Shown here piece after piece: positions 51,651 to 60,906 of a stretch of 64,000 nucleotides of DNA. The DNA is from Paenibacillus uliginis N3/975 (GTDB lineage: Bacteria; Bacillota; Bacilli; Paenibacillales; Paenibacillaceae): assembly GCF_900177425.1 (NCBI RefSeq), contig NZ_LT840184.1, forward strand, positions 1,577,487 to 1,641,486, given 5' to 3'. Below the pieces are notes generated by a model. The model was not told the origin of the DNA and searched no databases. It was given only the letters and a program-made list of their open reading frames with translations. Position 1 is the first letter of the stretch; each line of letters opens with the position of its first letter. Position numbers and translations under genes: made by a program.

Positions 51651-53624
51651 TTATTTTTTATCTCGAGGGGAAGCTTTGTACTGCTTGAGCAGGTCATATG
51701 TGATAACCTGATCGGATATTTTTAATAATTTGTTAGTTTCCTCATGCCCTTGGCGACAAGCATTGATATCGGTTGGTTGACGTGTCGACAAATTGTAGCA
51801 GGTGCCATTCTCAAAACTGCCTGTTTCCGCCGGAATGTAGAATACTTCATTGTCTGAGAATACTCGGCTGCGGAGAGGGATTAAGCGTTTCTGATCTCCC
51901 AGAAGGCTGTCTCCCATCAGGTAGTACGGTTCCGGCGAAATTCCGAGCAAATGATAAATCGTTGGTGCTGTGTTCATCATGCCTGCTGCTTCCGGATAAA
52001 CACCGGCACTACCTCCATCAGGCAGATGGATCAGAAGCGGTACTTGATTCATGATCTGCTCCATATCAAGATCGTTTAGTGGGCGGTCCATAAACTGTTC
52101 ATACATGGCTTTATCCTTGATGGAATTATCATGATCCCCATAAATAATCAATATCGAAGAATCCCACAGTCCTTGGGTTTTCATCTGTTCCACGAACTTG
52201 CCCAGTGCTTGATCAACATAGTGCATGGACTGCAGATAATCCCCAAACATGGTCCCTTGAAACTCACCGGTATCAAGTTGTTGTCTCTCTTTCGGTAATG
52301 CATAGGGATGATGGCTGGTTAATGTAATTAAAAAAGAGTAAAATGGCTCCGGTACGTCCTTCATCATGTTTAACGACTGTTTGAAAAAGGATTCATCGCT
52401 GACCGACCAACCGATCATCTCATCCTGCTCGAAATCTTTTTTACTGTAATAGCGGTCATAATTCATTTCTTTATACACGGTATGCCGGTTCCAAAAACTG
52501 CTGTCATAGGAATGATATACATTTGCTGCATAACCGTGTTCCTTGAGTATCGTTGGTATGGTGTCGTACTCATGGAGAGGGTAGCGTGTAAATACCGAAC
52601 CCGCCGGAAGCGGAAGCAGGGAACTCTGTGTTACAAAGTCTGCGTCCGAAGTCCGTCCAAGAGCCGTTTGATGGTAAAAGTTGCTATAATACATACTTTC
52701 ATTTATAAGCTTATTGAAGTTCGGAGTGATTTCTTGTCCGTTAATGGTTTGATTTACTATAAAATTCATGAACGCTTCAACTTGGATCATGATTACATTG
52801 CTTCCCTGATATTTACCAAAAGTTGCGTTCGTTGTGCTCAGCTCAGCTTGCTTGTCAAACCATTTCCGATTCTGATCCACTTCCTCTTGATCTAAGACAG
52901 GCTGGAGACCTAAATGGTCTTTGGCATATCGGTAGATGTCGTATCCATGAAATCCGATTAGTCCAGTGACGTTATAAAGGGTAACGTTCCACCAATTGCT
53001 CTCAAACAGACCGACAGCCCATGTTTTGGATATCTTTTTAATCGGTACAAAAGTGAGAACGAATCCAAGGAGAAGCGCAATTGTACCTGTAATGAATCTG
53101 CGAACCGCGACTTTGCGGCGAGAGGTAGTGCCAAAGATAGGCCCTTCCATATACCCCCGTACTCGGCGTTTACGAAAGAAAAGGGATACCGTTAAGGGAA
53201 CAAGGACGATCCAGTCGATAAAAAAGAACAGATCCCGCCAATGAATCAGCGATCTAATGCTCTCTCCCAGCGATCCTACCTGACCGGCTTGCATAAGAAT
53301 CGGGACTGTAATGAAATCTTCAAAATAACGGTAAAAGACGAGATCGGCATAAATGATTCCCGTGAGGATTAGGTTCAATAGCATTAATGCGCTGAGCCTG
53401 CCTCTCATTGGAAGCCAAAAGGTCCAGAATGATACTAGGATGAGTGAACCGATGGCAATGATATAATCGACCGGATTCATGTCGATATTCTTTACCTGCA
53501 GGTTGTAATGCATCAGGACAAGTTTGATAAGCATGATGATGATAAATAAAATGTAGGCCGCGTACCGGTTCTGCAGACTACGGCTCAGTCGGTCTTTAAA
53601 GCCTCCCGGCGACAATGTCAGCAA
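51651..53624 (-). CDS. LtaS-type lipoteichoic acid synthase/phosphoglycerol transferase
   Basis: 657 residues: five N-terminal helices (about 20-200), then an extracellular sulfatase-fold domain (about 265-600). Catalytic Thr lies in HQTALGRTSDADF; metal-site motifs are VIMIQVEAFMNF, YGDHDNSI and PLLIHLPDGG. It polymerises glycerol phosphate from phosphatidylglycerol onto a lipid anchor outside the membrane. TTG 53624 follows AAGGAGG by eight bases. A link to the surface GDPD at 8715 (teichoic acid turnover) is possible but they are 37 kb apart. Confidence 0.9.
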   Translation of the reverse strand: MLTLSPGGFKDRLSRSLQNRYAAYILFIIIMLIKLVLMHYNLQVKNIDMNPVDYIIAIGSLILVSFWTFWLPMRGRLSALMLLNLILTGIIYADLVFYRYFEDFITVPILMQAGQVGSLGESIRSLIHWRDLFFFIDWIVLVPLTVSLFFRKRRVRGYMEGPIFGTTSRRKVAVRRFITGTIALLLGFVLTFVPIKKISKTWAVGLFESNWWNVTLYNVTGLIGFHGYDIYRYAKDHLGLQPVLDQEEVDQNRKWFDKQAELSTTNATFGKYQGSNVIMIQVEAFMNFIVNQTINGQEITPNFNKLINESMYYSNFYHQTALGRTSDADFVTQSSLLPLPAGSVFTRYPLHEYDTIPTILKEHGYAANVYHSYDSSFWNRHTVYKEMNYDRYYSKKDFEQDEMIGWSVSDESFFKQSLNMMKDVPEPFYSFLITLTSHHPYALPKERQQLDTGEFQGTMFGDYLQSMHYVDQALGKFVEQMKTQGLWDSSILIIYGDHDNSIKDKAMYEQFMDRPLNDLDMEQIMNQVPLLIHLPDGGSAGVYPEAAGMMNTAPTIYHLLGISPEPYYLMGDSLLGDQKRLIPLRSRVFSDNEVFYIPAETGSFENGTCYNLSTRQPTDINACRQGHEETNKLLKISDQVITYDLLKQYKASPRDKK

Positions 53625-53691
53625 ATGGATACCCTCCTTGAAGCGGCTGTAAAAGCCTTATTTTCATATCTAATGAATACTAAAGAACGAA

Positions 53692-53711
53692 AGCCGCCTA
53701 TGCAGGCGGCT
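53692..53711 (-). terminator. Terminator of the methyltransferase gene
   Basis: AGCCGCCT / AGGCGGCT with a 4-base loop; on the minus strand it is followed by TTCGTT. It ends the gene at 53736-54884. Confidence 0.8.
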
Positions 53712-53735
53712 GTTGTAACAAGACGATGTTGTTAA

Positions 53736-54884
53736 TTATTCAGCCGGGCGTGGACGAGGTGGAAGCGGGCCGAGATATTGCAGGTACTGACACTCAATCC
53801 GTCCGTTGAACAGCTTGCGTCGCTTGTCCGCTTTGCGGCCAAAGTAATGCTCGAATTGCTTTGTCGGACTCAAGGCAAAAAAGGACCATGTCGGAATCCG
53901 ATTGGCCATTCCGCCAAGCTGCCGGACGAGACGTTCCACTTCTTCCTTCTCGCTCAGGCGTTCACCGTAAGGCGGATTGGTAATGAGACAGCCATAGTCG
54001 CCTTCTGGCAACGCTTTGGAAGCGGGAAGCACCCGGAAATCGATGACTCCAGCGAGCCCTGCGCTTTTAGCAGCAGCTTTGGCAACTTCAATAGCTTTTG
54101 GATCAATGTCGCTGCCAGCCAGTTCGAGCGGAATGTCGTCTGTGACAGCATCAAAGGCCTCATCCCGCGCATCCGCCCAACGATCGCTGCCAATGATGTC
54201 CCAATGCTCTGAAGGGAATGAACGACGCAGGCCTGGAGCGATATTCCATGCCATCATAGCCGCTTCGATCAGAATCGTACCTGAACCGCAGCATGGATCA
54301 TAGAGCGGACGATGCGGGCCCCAGCGGCTTAATTGGATCAGAGCGGAAGCCATCGTTTCCTTTAGTGGTGCTTCGGTAATGAGCTTGCGGTATCCCCGTT
54401 TGTGCAGCGCGGGGCCCGTTGTGTCGAGGGTCAAGATAGCCCGGTCCTTGAGCAAGGATACTTCGATGACATATCGCGCACCATTTTCCGGGAACCATTC
54501 TGTATGATGGGAAAGCTTAAGCTTTTCTACAATCGCTTTCTTAACGATACCCTGGCAGGCTGGAACGCTGCTCAGTTGTGACTTGTGCGAACGTCCTTCA
54601 ACAGGAAATTCGCCATTCGCGGGAATCCAGTCTTCCCAAGGAAGAGCCTTGGTCCCTTCAAATAGTTCGTCAAAGGTGAGCGCGTTAAACTCTCCCATTT
54701 TGACAAGAATCCGGTCCGACGTACGAAGCCACAGGTTGCAGCGGCAGATGTCGATTAGATCCCCGGAAAATGTCACTCTTCCGTTCTCCACTTCGGTGTC
54801 AGTATATCCGAGTTCTTTCAATTCACGTGCAACTACAGCTTCAAGGCCCATGGGGGCGGTAGCGATTAGTTGTAATCGAGACAT
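53736..54884 (-). CDS. THUMP-domain 23S rRNA (guanine-N2)-methyltransferase-like (YpsC/RlmL type)
   Basis: 382 residues. N-terminal ferredoxin-like/THUMP RNA-binding part (LIATAPMGLEAVVARELKEL; SQLSSVPACQGIVKKAIVEKL), then a Rossmann methyltransferase with YDPCCGSGTILIEAAMMAWN as SAM motif I, ELAGSDIDPKAIE, and the catalytic NPPYGERL motif near residue 305. It methylates N2 of guanine in 23S rRNA, by family. ATG 54884 aligns with relatives; an in-frame ATG at 54902 lacks a ribosome site. Confidence 0.9.
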   Translation of the reverse strand: MSRLQLIATAPMGLEAVVARELKELGYTDTEVENGRVTFSGDLIDICRCNLWLRTSDRILVKMGEFNALTFDELFEGTKALPWEDWIPANGEFPVEGRSHKSQLSSVPACQGIVKKAIVEKLKLSHHTEWFPENGARYVIEVSLLKDRAILTLDTTGPALHKRGYRKLITEAPLKETMASALIQLSRWGPHRPLYDPCCGSGTILIEAAMMAWNIAPGLRRSFPSEHWDIIGSDRWADARDEAFDAVTDDIPLELAGSDIDPKAIEVAKAAAKSAGLAGVIDFRVLPASKALPEGDYGCLITNPPYGERLSEKEEVERLVRQLGGMANRIPTWSFFALSPTKQFEHYFGRKADKRRKLFNGRIECQYLQYLGPLPPRPRPAE

Positions 54885-55050
54885 TAACAAAGTCAACTCC
54901 ATTTACGGTGTGTACGGCGCAGAAGCACCGTCGGTTCAATTTATATAGTATATGCGATTGTACAAGGCAAGACAATTATCATATGATAGGATTCGTCAGA
55001 TTCACATTTTTAGCACGTTATTTTGATATTATTTAAAGGAGGATATCTCT

Positions 55051-55683
55051 TTGCATATGACACCTGATGATTATGTTAGCCAATTATACCCCGAAGATGA
55101 AGAATTGCAGCATGTAAAAGAAGTGATACGGGAGCAAGGTATGCCTGAAGTGTCCGTCGCGCCTGCATATGGCCGTCTACTTACTTTGCTGGTCCAGACA
55201 TCTGGTGCGAAGGAAGTATTGGAAATAGGCGCTCTGGGCGGCTACAGCGGCATCTGCCTCTGTCGCGGTTTAGGTGAAGGCGGAAGACTGACTTCGCTGG
55301 AGTTGAAAGAAGAATATGCTTCACTTGCCGGGTCTCATCTGGAGAAGGCAGGATTCAGGGACAAGACGGAATACCGGATCGGGCCGGCAGCGGATAGCCT
55401 GGAGCAGCTCAAATTTGAAGGACGCCGCTTCGATTTCTTCTTTATCGATGCAGATAAAGAGAATTATCCGCTTTATCTCGACTATGCGATCGAGCTTGCC
55501 AATCCCGGTGCCATTATTGCAGGGGATAACTGTTTTCTGAGAGGGCGGACGCTGGACAGTGACAAAAACGGACCATCCGTGCAAGCTGTTCGAAGCTTCA
55601 ATGAAACCATAGCTAATGATGAACGGCTGGTCAGCACGCTTTTGCCTGCTTACGACGGCTTGATTCTGGCGCGGGTGAAGTAA
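55051..55683 (+). CDS. SAM-dependent O-methyltransferase
   Basis: 210 residues of the caffeoyl-CoA/catechol O-methyltransferase-like family (COG4122). SAM motif VLEIGALGGYSGICL near residues 55-69, acidic loop TSLELKEEYAS, metal-site segment FFIDADKENYPLYLDYA near 131-147 and GDNCFLRGR. TTG 55051 has GGAGG seven bases upstream; ATG 55057 is the alternative. The acceptor is unknown; TrmR, the tRNA methyltransferase of this family in B. subtilis, is one possibility. Confidence 0.85.
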   Translation: MHMTPDDYVSQLYPEDEELQHVKEVIREQGMPEVSVAPAYGRLLTLLVQTSGAKEVLEIGALGGYSGICLCRGLGEGGRLTSLELKEEYASLAGSHLEKAGFRDKTEYRIGPAADSLEQLKFEGRRFDFFFIDADKENYPLYLDYAIELANPGAIIAGDNCFLRGRTLDSDKNGPSVQAVRSFNETIANDERLVSTLLPAYDGLILARVK

Positions 55684-55920
55684 GAGGAGATGGAGCTTGT
55701 ACTAAGTATGTATGGGCAACAAAATGAATGTTCTTTCACCGCTTAACCACGAGGAAGTTTCACAGGAGAGGTACCGTCGCAAGGTAATTTATTAACAGAT
55801 ACTAGCCTTTAGGCATGGGATGAATCGGAGCAAACAACCTATCTCATCTGGTAACAGGGTGAGAGCAGACTTACCCCTTTAGGGGGAGTGTCAATTAAAG
55901 GCTTATGGGCATGACACAAA
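55684..55920. other. Non-coding stretch before the repeat
   Basis: No gene, RNA gene or clear promoter recognised between the O-methyltransferase gene and the repeat. A short stem TACCCCTTTAGGGGGA (55872-55887) is the only structure noted. Confidence 0.5.
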
Positions 55921-55988
55921 GCGTCTCATAACAGACAAGACAAAAGGGCATCCCAGGTCAGTGACCTTTGGGACAGCCCTATTTTTTA
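55921..55988. repeat. Dispersed palindromic repeat, copy 2
   Basis: Begins with the same 16 bases as copy 1 (55921-55936) and carries the related inverted repeat GGGCATCCCAGGTCA / TGACCTTTGGGACAGCCC (55946-55979). As with copy 1 it lies downstream of a minus-strand gene, here the acyltransferase; on that strand CTTTTG follows the hairpin. Confidence 0.75.
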
Positions 55989-56045
55989 TAAGGTTAGTTG
56001 GCAGATTGCTATTGATTTCTCCCTCGAAGCTCCTTAGATCAAATC

Positions 56046-57245
56046 TCAATCAGCCTCAAATGACTTTTCCGATGGCACGGAACGCCGTATTCCCTTATAT
56101 TTCTCACCTTTGAACATCCGCTCATTCCATCGTGCCAGCAAGAAAAGTGTCTTAGCATCAACGAATTTATAGAATAAATGCGCAATTGCGAAAATTACCA
56201 ATAGAGTGATAACGGCTGTAAGCAATACATTGATCCCGTAAGGAAGGAAAGTACTGAATTGCAAAAAGATAAAGCTTCCGAATGAACAAATGATAGTAAA
56301 GTGCACGAGATACAGCGAGAAAGACACTTTGCCAAGATAAGCGAAAAGCTTGAGGTTAAACAGAGACTGCATGCGGCTCGAATTCAACAAAGCCGTAATT
56401 ATCAGGAATGATCCTATGACATGATAGAACACGAAGAAAGAGAAGTTAGCCGATTCCCAGACGAGAACGGAGTATAATGTCCCCTGAGGATTGATGTAAG
56501 GAAAGGAACCTGCATAAATACCAGTGAATAACATGAGGACGTTAACCCAGGGACGGTTGATATACGCTAGCCAATCCCCATTGCTGTTCTTTAAATCACT
56601 CAGAAGCATGCCGAGTACAAAGCCTAGGTAGTATGAATCGATAAAAAAATAGATAAGGATTGCATATCCCGCAAAACGTATACTGCGTCTGCCTAAAATC
56701 AACAAAAAGGCAAAGATTAAAAAGGATCCAAGTAGTTCATAAGTCATGGTCCAGAGTACAGGATTGTACTGTGAGCCGTATGTGAAAAAGGTATTGAACA
56801 AGCCCTCCTTTAACATGGTCAGCAGGCCGGTGTTGGCCACAAACGGATCCGGCATGGAAGATAGTGTGATTCCGCGAATGTTATCAAAGGCCCCGAGACC
56901 AAATATCACGATCAAATAAGCAAGGATTACGGAGAGGAAGGCAGGTGCGGCCAAGCGAAAGTATCTGCGGGTCGCAGAAGAATAAATAATGTGGTTATCT
57001 TTCATTTGGAAAAATTTACAGCTAAGCACATATCCGCTTAAAACAAAAAATAGACAAACTGAAAAATTACCATTAAACACTAGATTGAGGGGTGTACGGG
57101 CGGCAATGTTCTCAAATGCGAAATGTTCAATCTCCGTTCTGCCTTCAAAGACAGACGGCGCAAACACTTGAAAAAAATGAGATATGACAACGATACAGGC
57201 AGCCAAACCTCTCAAGCCATCCAAATATACGATTTTACTCCTCAT
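56046..57245 (-). CDS. Acyltransferase-3 family membrane protein (OafA-like)
   Basis: 399 residues with about ten helices. Opening motif VYLDGLRGLAACIVVISHFF (His near residue 22) and the later FVLSGYVLSCKFF are characteristic of acyltransferase-3 proteins, which transfer acyl groups to sugars or exported glycans. ATG 57245 is chosen; TTG 57254, three codons earlier, is closer to an AGGAG site and is equally possible. It is divergent from the AraC gene across a gap holding a cre-like palindrome. Substrate unknown. Confidence 0.82.
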   Translation of the reverse strand: MRSKIVYLDGLRGLAACIVVISHFFQVFAPSVFEGRTEIEHFAFENIAARTPLNLVFNGNFSVCLFFVLSGYVLSCKFFQMKDNHIIYSSATRRYFRLAAPAFLSVILAYLIVIFGLGAFDNIRGITLSSMPDPFVANTGLLTMLKEGLFNTFFTYGSQYNPVLWTMTYELLGSFLIFAFLLILGRRSIRFAGYAILIYFFIDSYYLGFVLGMLLSDLKNSNGDWLAYINRPWVNVLMLFTGIYAGSFPYINPQGTLYSVLVWESANFSFFVFYHVIGSFLIITALLNSSRMQSLFNLKLFAYLGKVSFSLYLVHFTIICSFGSFIFLQFSTFLPYGINVLLTAVITLLVIFAIAHLFYKFVDAKTLFLLARWNERMFKGEKYKGIRRSVPSEKSFEAD

Positions 57246-57387
57246 GTCAAACAACCCACTCCTGACGTTAATTGGGATTTTGATTAATATCGATTTAAAT
57301 AGAAAGATAATTCAACAAATGTTTCGTGCAGAAAAGAAAAATTTATGGATAATGTTTATATGCACTCACAGCTTTTGCCGATTGTTA

Positions 57388-57401
57388 TGTAAGCGCTTAC
57401 T
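57388..57401 (+). promoter_or_regulatory. cre-like palindrome (CcpA operator) before the AraC gene
   Basis: TGTAAGCGCTTACT matches TGWAARCGYTWWCA at 13 of 14 positions, with a perfect 12-base palindrome GTAAGCGCTTAC. It lies 24 bases before the GTG start of the AraC gene, so carbon catabolite repression of this sugar locus is likely. Confidence 0.75.
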
Positions 57402-57424
57402 TTAACGAAAAGGGAGGAAATTTA

Positions 57425-58357
57425 GTGGGTATTCATTGGCAGAAAGTAAATGTTGAAGAATTAACGAGCTCGGGTGTGGTCTATTTTAACTCAAAGATGG
57501 AGATGTTGGAAGATTTACCTTGCAAAATGTATAAATTGACTTCTCAGAACAGCTTATGGACGCACTGTCATGATTATTTTCAAATCTGGTATTTGGCTAA
57601 AGGATCATTTGTGCATACGGTAAACAGTCAGGTTTACGAAATATCGAAAGGAGATATTTTTGTTATCCCACCGTTCACATTACACAGTGTTGAAATCTTT
57701 CCAGATCAGGAAATTGAAATTTATGGGTGTGAATTCATGCCTTCTTTTGTGAATGAAAGATTGGAGGATATGCCTACGGAGCCTGCCTTTTTTGATGTAG
57801 TTTTCCTCGAATATTTTTTGCGAAAGGAAAGTAATGCTCAGTCAAAAATTACGCTAGATAGCGTAACCGAGGTTACGGTTAGAAATGTGATGGAGGAAAT
57901 GCTCACGGAATACAAGAGACGATTTCCATTTTTTCAAATTGCGCTTAAAGCCAATCTGCTTCTGTTACTCTCCATTTTGGTGCGGCAAGTAAATGGTGAG
58001 CTTGTTAGGGCAGGCTTCGAGAAATCAGAAAAATACAGAGGAATCATGACGAGAGTTGTTGATTATATCCATAACCACTATCACGAAGATTTGAAACTGA
58101 ATACGTTATGCTCTTTATCCAATTTATCAAGGTCTACTTTTTGCATCCTGTTCAAGGAATGGACAGGGAAGACATTTAACCGGTACGTGACGGATCTTCG
58201 TATCCTTCAGGCGATGATGATATTAAAGCAGCCAGAATTATCTGTAACAGATGTTTGCTTTTCTACCGGATTCAATGAGCTGTCTTATTTTTGCAGAATA
58301 TTCAAGAAGTATACGGGAATATCACCGACAGATTTTCGAAAGCAAGCGATGAAATAG
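57425..58357 (+). CDS. AraC-family regulator with cupin-like sensor
   Basis: 310 residues. The N-terminal half is a cupin-like AraC ligand domain (SLWTHCHDYFQIWYLAKGSF, ISKGDIFVIPPFTLHSVE, residues about 40-95). The C-terminus has two helix-turn-helix units (LKLNTLCSLSNLSRSTFCIL; LSVTDVCFSTGFNELSYFCRI) ending YTGISPTDFRKQ. GTG 57425 follows GGGAGG. It precedes a sugar ABC importer and two oxidoreductase genes on the same strand and is the probable activator of that set. Confidence 0.85.
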   Translation: MGIHWQKVNVEELTSSGVVYFNSKMEMLEDLPCKMYKLTSQNSLWTHCHDYFQIWYLAKGSFVHTVNSQVYEISKGDIFVIPPFTLHSVEIFPDQEIEIYGCEFMPSFVNERLEDMPTEPAFFDVVFLEYFLRKESNAQSKITLDSVTEVTVRNVMEEMLTEYKRRFPFFQIALKANLLLLLSILVRQVNGELVRAGFEKSEKYRGIMTRVVDYIHNHYHEDLKLNTLCSLSNLSRSTFCILFKEWTGKTFNRYVTDLRILQAMMILKQPELSVTDVCFSTGFNELSYFCRIFKKYTGISPTDFRKQAMK

Positions 58358-58561
58358 GCTGATAAGAACATACGATAATCCTATTTTTGAACACGATAGT
58401 GAAATGAAATGGAATTTTTAAGTGCTAATATTATGAATAATTATTGCAACACACAAAAAAATAGCCGGTTGTTGAATCATCTAACGCTCGGGGGAGGGGA
58501 GATTTAACACAGCAAAGTAGATACTGCGAATATTAAATCATCGTTTAGAGGGGGAAGAGGA

Positions 58562-59875
58562 ATGAAAAGAAAGTCGTTGATCTGGAGTCTCGTTATTTTG
58601 TTCACGATCATATCAGGATGCTCAGGAGGGGGAACTCAAAAAACGGGTGGTGATACGGGTGAAAAGGCCGGGACATCGGGCAACGAATTTCCCAAGGAAG
58701 CAGTAGAGCTCAGCTTTTGGTACGGATGGACAGGGCCAGAAGCCGAGGCATTGGAAAAATTGATTGCCAAGTGGAATGCAGCCAATCCGGACATCAAGGT
58801 TAAAGGATTGTCCCAAAGTGATTATCAGAAACAGCTTACCGCGATCACTGGAGGAAACCCGCCGGATATCGCCTCTCAGTTTGGGCAAGATGTTGTTCCT
58901 TGGGGACTGCGCGGTGCGATGATGCCGCTGGATGATTTTATAGCAAAGGATGGCGTGGACCTTAAAGACTTTGTACCTGCGGCATTGAGTACTTCACAGC
59001 ATGAAGGCAAGACATACGCTATTCCGACTGCGATGCACGTAACAATGTTGTTTTATAACAAAGATATTTTGAAAGAGGCAGGTTATGACGGTCCTCCGGA
59101 AACGATTAGCGAATTGAAAGAATACATCAAAAAATTGAGCATCGTCGAGGGTGAAGGGCGTCTTCAGAGATTGGGATTATGGCCGGGAATGGATACATAC
59201 ACCTTCTCTTACGCTTTTAATGGATCGTTCTATGATGAAGCGGCCAAGCAGGTGACACCTGACCACGAAGGCGTAAAGTCTGCCATTAAGCTCTCAAAGG
59301 AAATATGGGATCAATATGGTTCTGAGAACCTTGACCGGTTCTCATCCGGACTTGGACAATATATGTCTGCCCAGAATCCGTTCTTCTCAGGCAAGTATGC
59401 GATGACGATTGACGGAGAATGGCTGCCAACCTTCATTAAACAGTTTGCCCCTAATCTGAATTATGGCATTGCGCCAATTCCTTACGATGAAAATAATCCT
59501 GATCTTAAAAACTCGGGGAATGTGACAACAAGCGTATTTTATATTCCGAAAGGCGTTAAAAATCCGGATGCTTCTTGGAAGTTTCTAAAATGGATTACAG
59601 AGGCGGAACAAATGGCGGAATTCACAGCTGCGATCGGTAACCTTCCGACCCGGACATCCGCATTTTCCAATCCACTCTATGCTGATGTGCCTGGATTCAA
59701 GGAGTTCCTAGATTACTCTGAAAGCAAGAACCTGAAGTCCTTTCCGGCTACCTCCTTCTCGAACGAGTATATGACGGAATTCACCGCACAATATGACGCC
59801 ATTTTAAGAGGGAAGGCTAGTATCGAGGAAGGGTTAAACAAAGTGAAGGAAAAGATTCAGCCGTTGGTAAAATGA
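58562..59875 (+). CDS. ABC transporter sugar-binding lipoprotein (CUT1)
   Basis: 437 residues with a lipobox IISGC (Cys20) and a type 1 solute-binding fold: LSFWYGWTGPEAEALEKLIA, PPDIASQFGQDVVPWG, YAIPTAMHVTMLFYNKDIL, FFSGKYAMTIDGEWLP. ATG 58562 follows GGGGGAAGAGG. First of a binding protein-permease-permease set with two Gfo/Idh/MocA-type genes; the cargo is probably a mono- or oligosaccharide that those enzymes oxidise. No ATPase gene adjoins. A stem-loop at 59889-59914 (GGCTCTGTCC / GGGCGGGGCC) may limit read-through into the permeases. Confidence 0.88.
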   Translation: MKRKSLIWSLVILFTIISGCSGGGTQKTGGDTGEKAGTSGNEFPKEAVELSFWYGWTGPEAEALEKLIAKWNAANPDIKVKGLSQSDYQKQLTAITGGNPPDIASQFGQDVVPWGLRGAMMPLDDFIAKDGVDLKDFVPAALSTSQHEGKTYAIPTAMHVTMLFYNKDILKEAGYDGPPETISELKEYIKKLSIVEGEGRLQRLGLWPGMDTYTFSYAFNGSFYDEAAKQVTPDHEGVKSAIKLSKEIWDQYGSENLDRFSSGLGQYMSAQNPFFSGKYAMTIDGEWLPTFIKQFAPNLNYGIAPIPYDENNPDLKNSGNVTTSVFYIPKGVKNPDASWKFLKWITEAEQMAEFTAAIGNLPTRTSAFSNPLYADVPGFKEFLDYSESKNLKSFPATSFSNEYMTEFTAQYDAILRGKASIEEGLNKVKEKIQPLVK

Positions 59876-59951
59876 TGTTTGATAAAATCGGCTCTGTCCA
59901 ATATTGGGCGGGGCCGAGACCACTACAATGAACGGAAGGAGAATCGCGAAG

Positions 59952-60905
59952 ATGAGAGTCTCCACACCAGTTAATCAACAAAGAACGAAATCGGGTTGGT
60001 CGAGGAAGGAACGTCATTATTTTTTCCTCGGCCTGGCATTCGCTTCTCCCTGGATTATCGGCTTTCTGGCTTTTACCGTTTATCCTTTCTTCGGATCACT
60101 CTACTTGAGTATGACGGAATATGATTTATTCAGTTCCCCTAAGTGGGTAGGGTTTCAAAATTACGAGGGAATATTAGCGGATGACCGCTTCTACAAATCG
60201 CTTGGCAATACATTATTTATGGCGTTTATATCCGTGCCTATCACACTGTCGATTTCTCTTCTGATCGCTGTACTGCTTAACTTCAAAGTAAAAGGGATTA
60301 ACTATTACCGGACCATTTTCTACCTTCCGTCGGTTATTCCGATTGTTGCAAGCGCTTTATTGTGGACATGGATGCTTAACCCGGACTTCGGCTTGATCAA
60401 CATGGTATTGCGCACACTTGGTCTCCCTGATCCGGCGTGGTTGCTTGATCCGCGTTATACAAAACCTTCACTCATCTTAATGAGTTTATGGGGCTCTGGC
60501 GCAGGTGCTTTAATTTTTTTGGCTGCCTTACAGGGAGTTCCAAAGCAATATTATGAAGCGGCCCAAGTTGACGGAGCGAATTGGTGGTACAGGTTCTGGA
60601 AAATTACAATACCGGCATTGTCGCCGATCATCCTTTTTCAACTTATCATGGGGCTTATCGGAGCGTTTCAAATCTTTACGGAATCGTATATTTTGGCAGG
60701 CGGAAAGGTTGGCGGAGGTAATTCATTAGGCGGGCCGGAACAATCACTACTGTTCTATGCAGTCAATCTATATCAGGAGGCATTTGTCTTTCTGAAGATG
60801 GGCTACGCTTCAGCACTTGCCTGGATTCTGTTTATTATCGTATTGCTGATTACATTCATTTTATTAAAAACTTCAGGCCGCTGGGTCTACTACGGAGGTG
60901 AGTAA
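59952..60905 (+). CDS. Sugar ABC transporter permease 1 (CUT1)
   Basis: 317 residues, six helices, EAA loop YYEAAQVDGANWWYRFWKIT near residue 205-225. ATG 59952 has AAGGAG ten bases upstream; the in-frame starts at 59904 and 59928 lack a site. The C-terminal segment FQIFTESYILAGGKVGGGNS is typical of MalF/LacF-type permeases. It pairs with the following gene. Confidence 0.88.
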   Translation: MRVSTPVNQQRTKSGWSRKERHYFFLGLAFASPWIIGFLAFTVYPFFGSLYLSMTEYDLFSSPKWVGFQNYEGILADDRFYKSLGNTLFMAFISVPITLSISLLIAVLLNFKVKGINYYRTIFYLPSVIPIVASALLWTWMLNPDFGLINMVLRTLGLPDPAWLLDPRYTKPSLILMSLWGSGAGALIFLAALQGVPKQYYEAAQVDGANWWYRFWKITIPALSPIILFQLIMGLIGAFQIFTESYILAGGKVGGGNSLGGPEQSLLFYAVNLYQEAFVFLKMGYASALAWILFIIVLLITFILLKTSGRWVYYGGE

Positions 60906-60906
60906 C

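Noticed and set aside
55832..55839. GGTTGTTT on the minus strand, possible fifth split-sigma promoter
   Set aside because: At the fixed distance downstream there is no CAMTGTA box, and no gene starts in range.
57246..57253. GGTTGTTT on the minus strand near the acyltransferase start
   Set aside because: It lacks the second box at the 16-base spacing and overlaps the start region of the gene.
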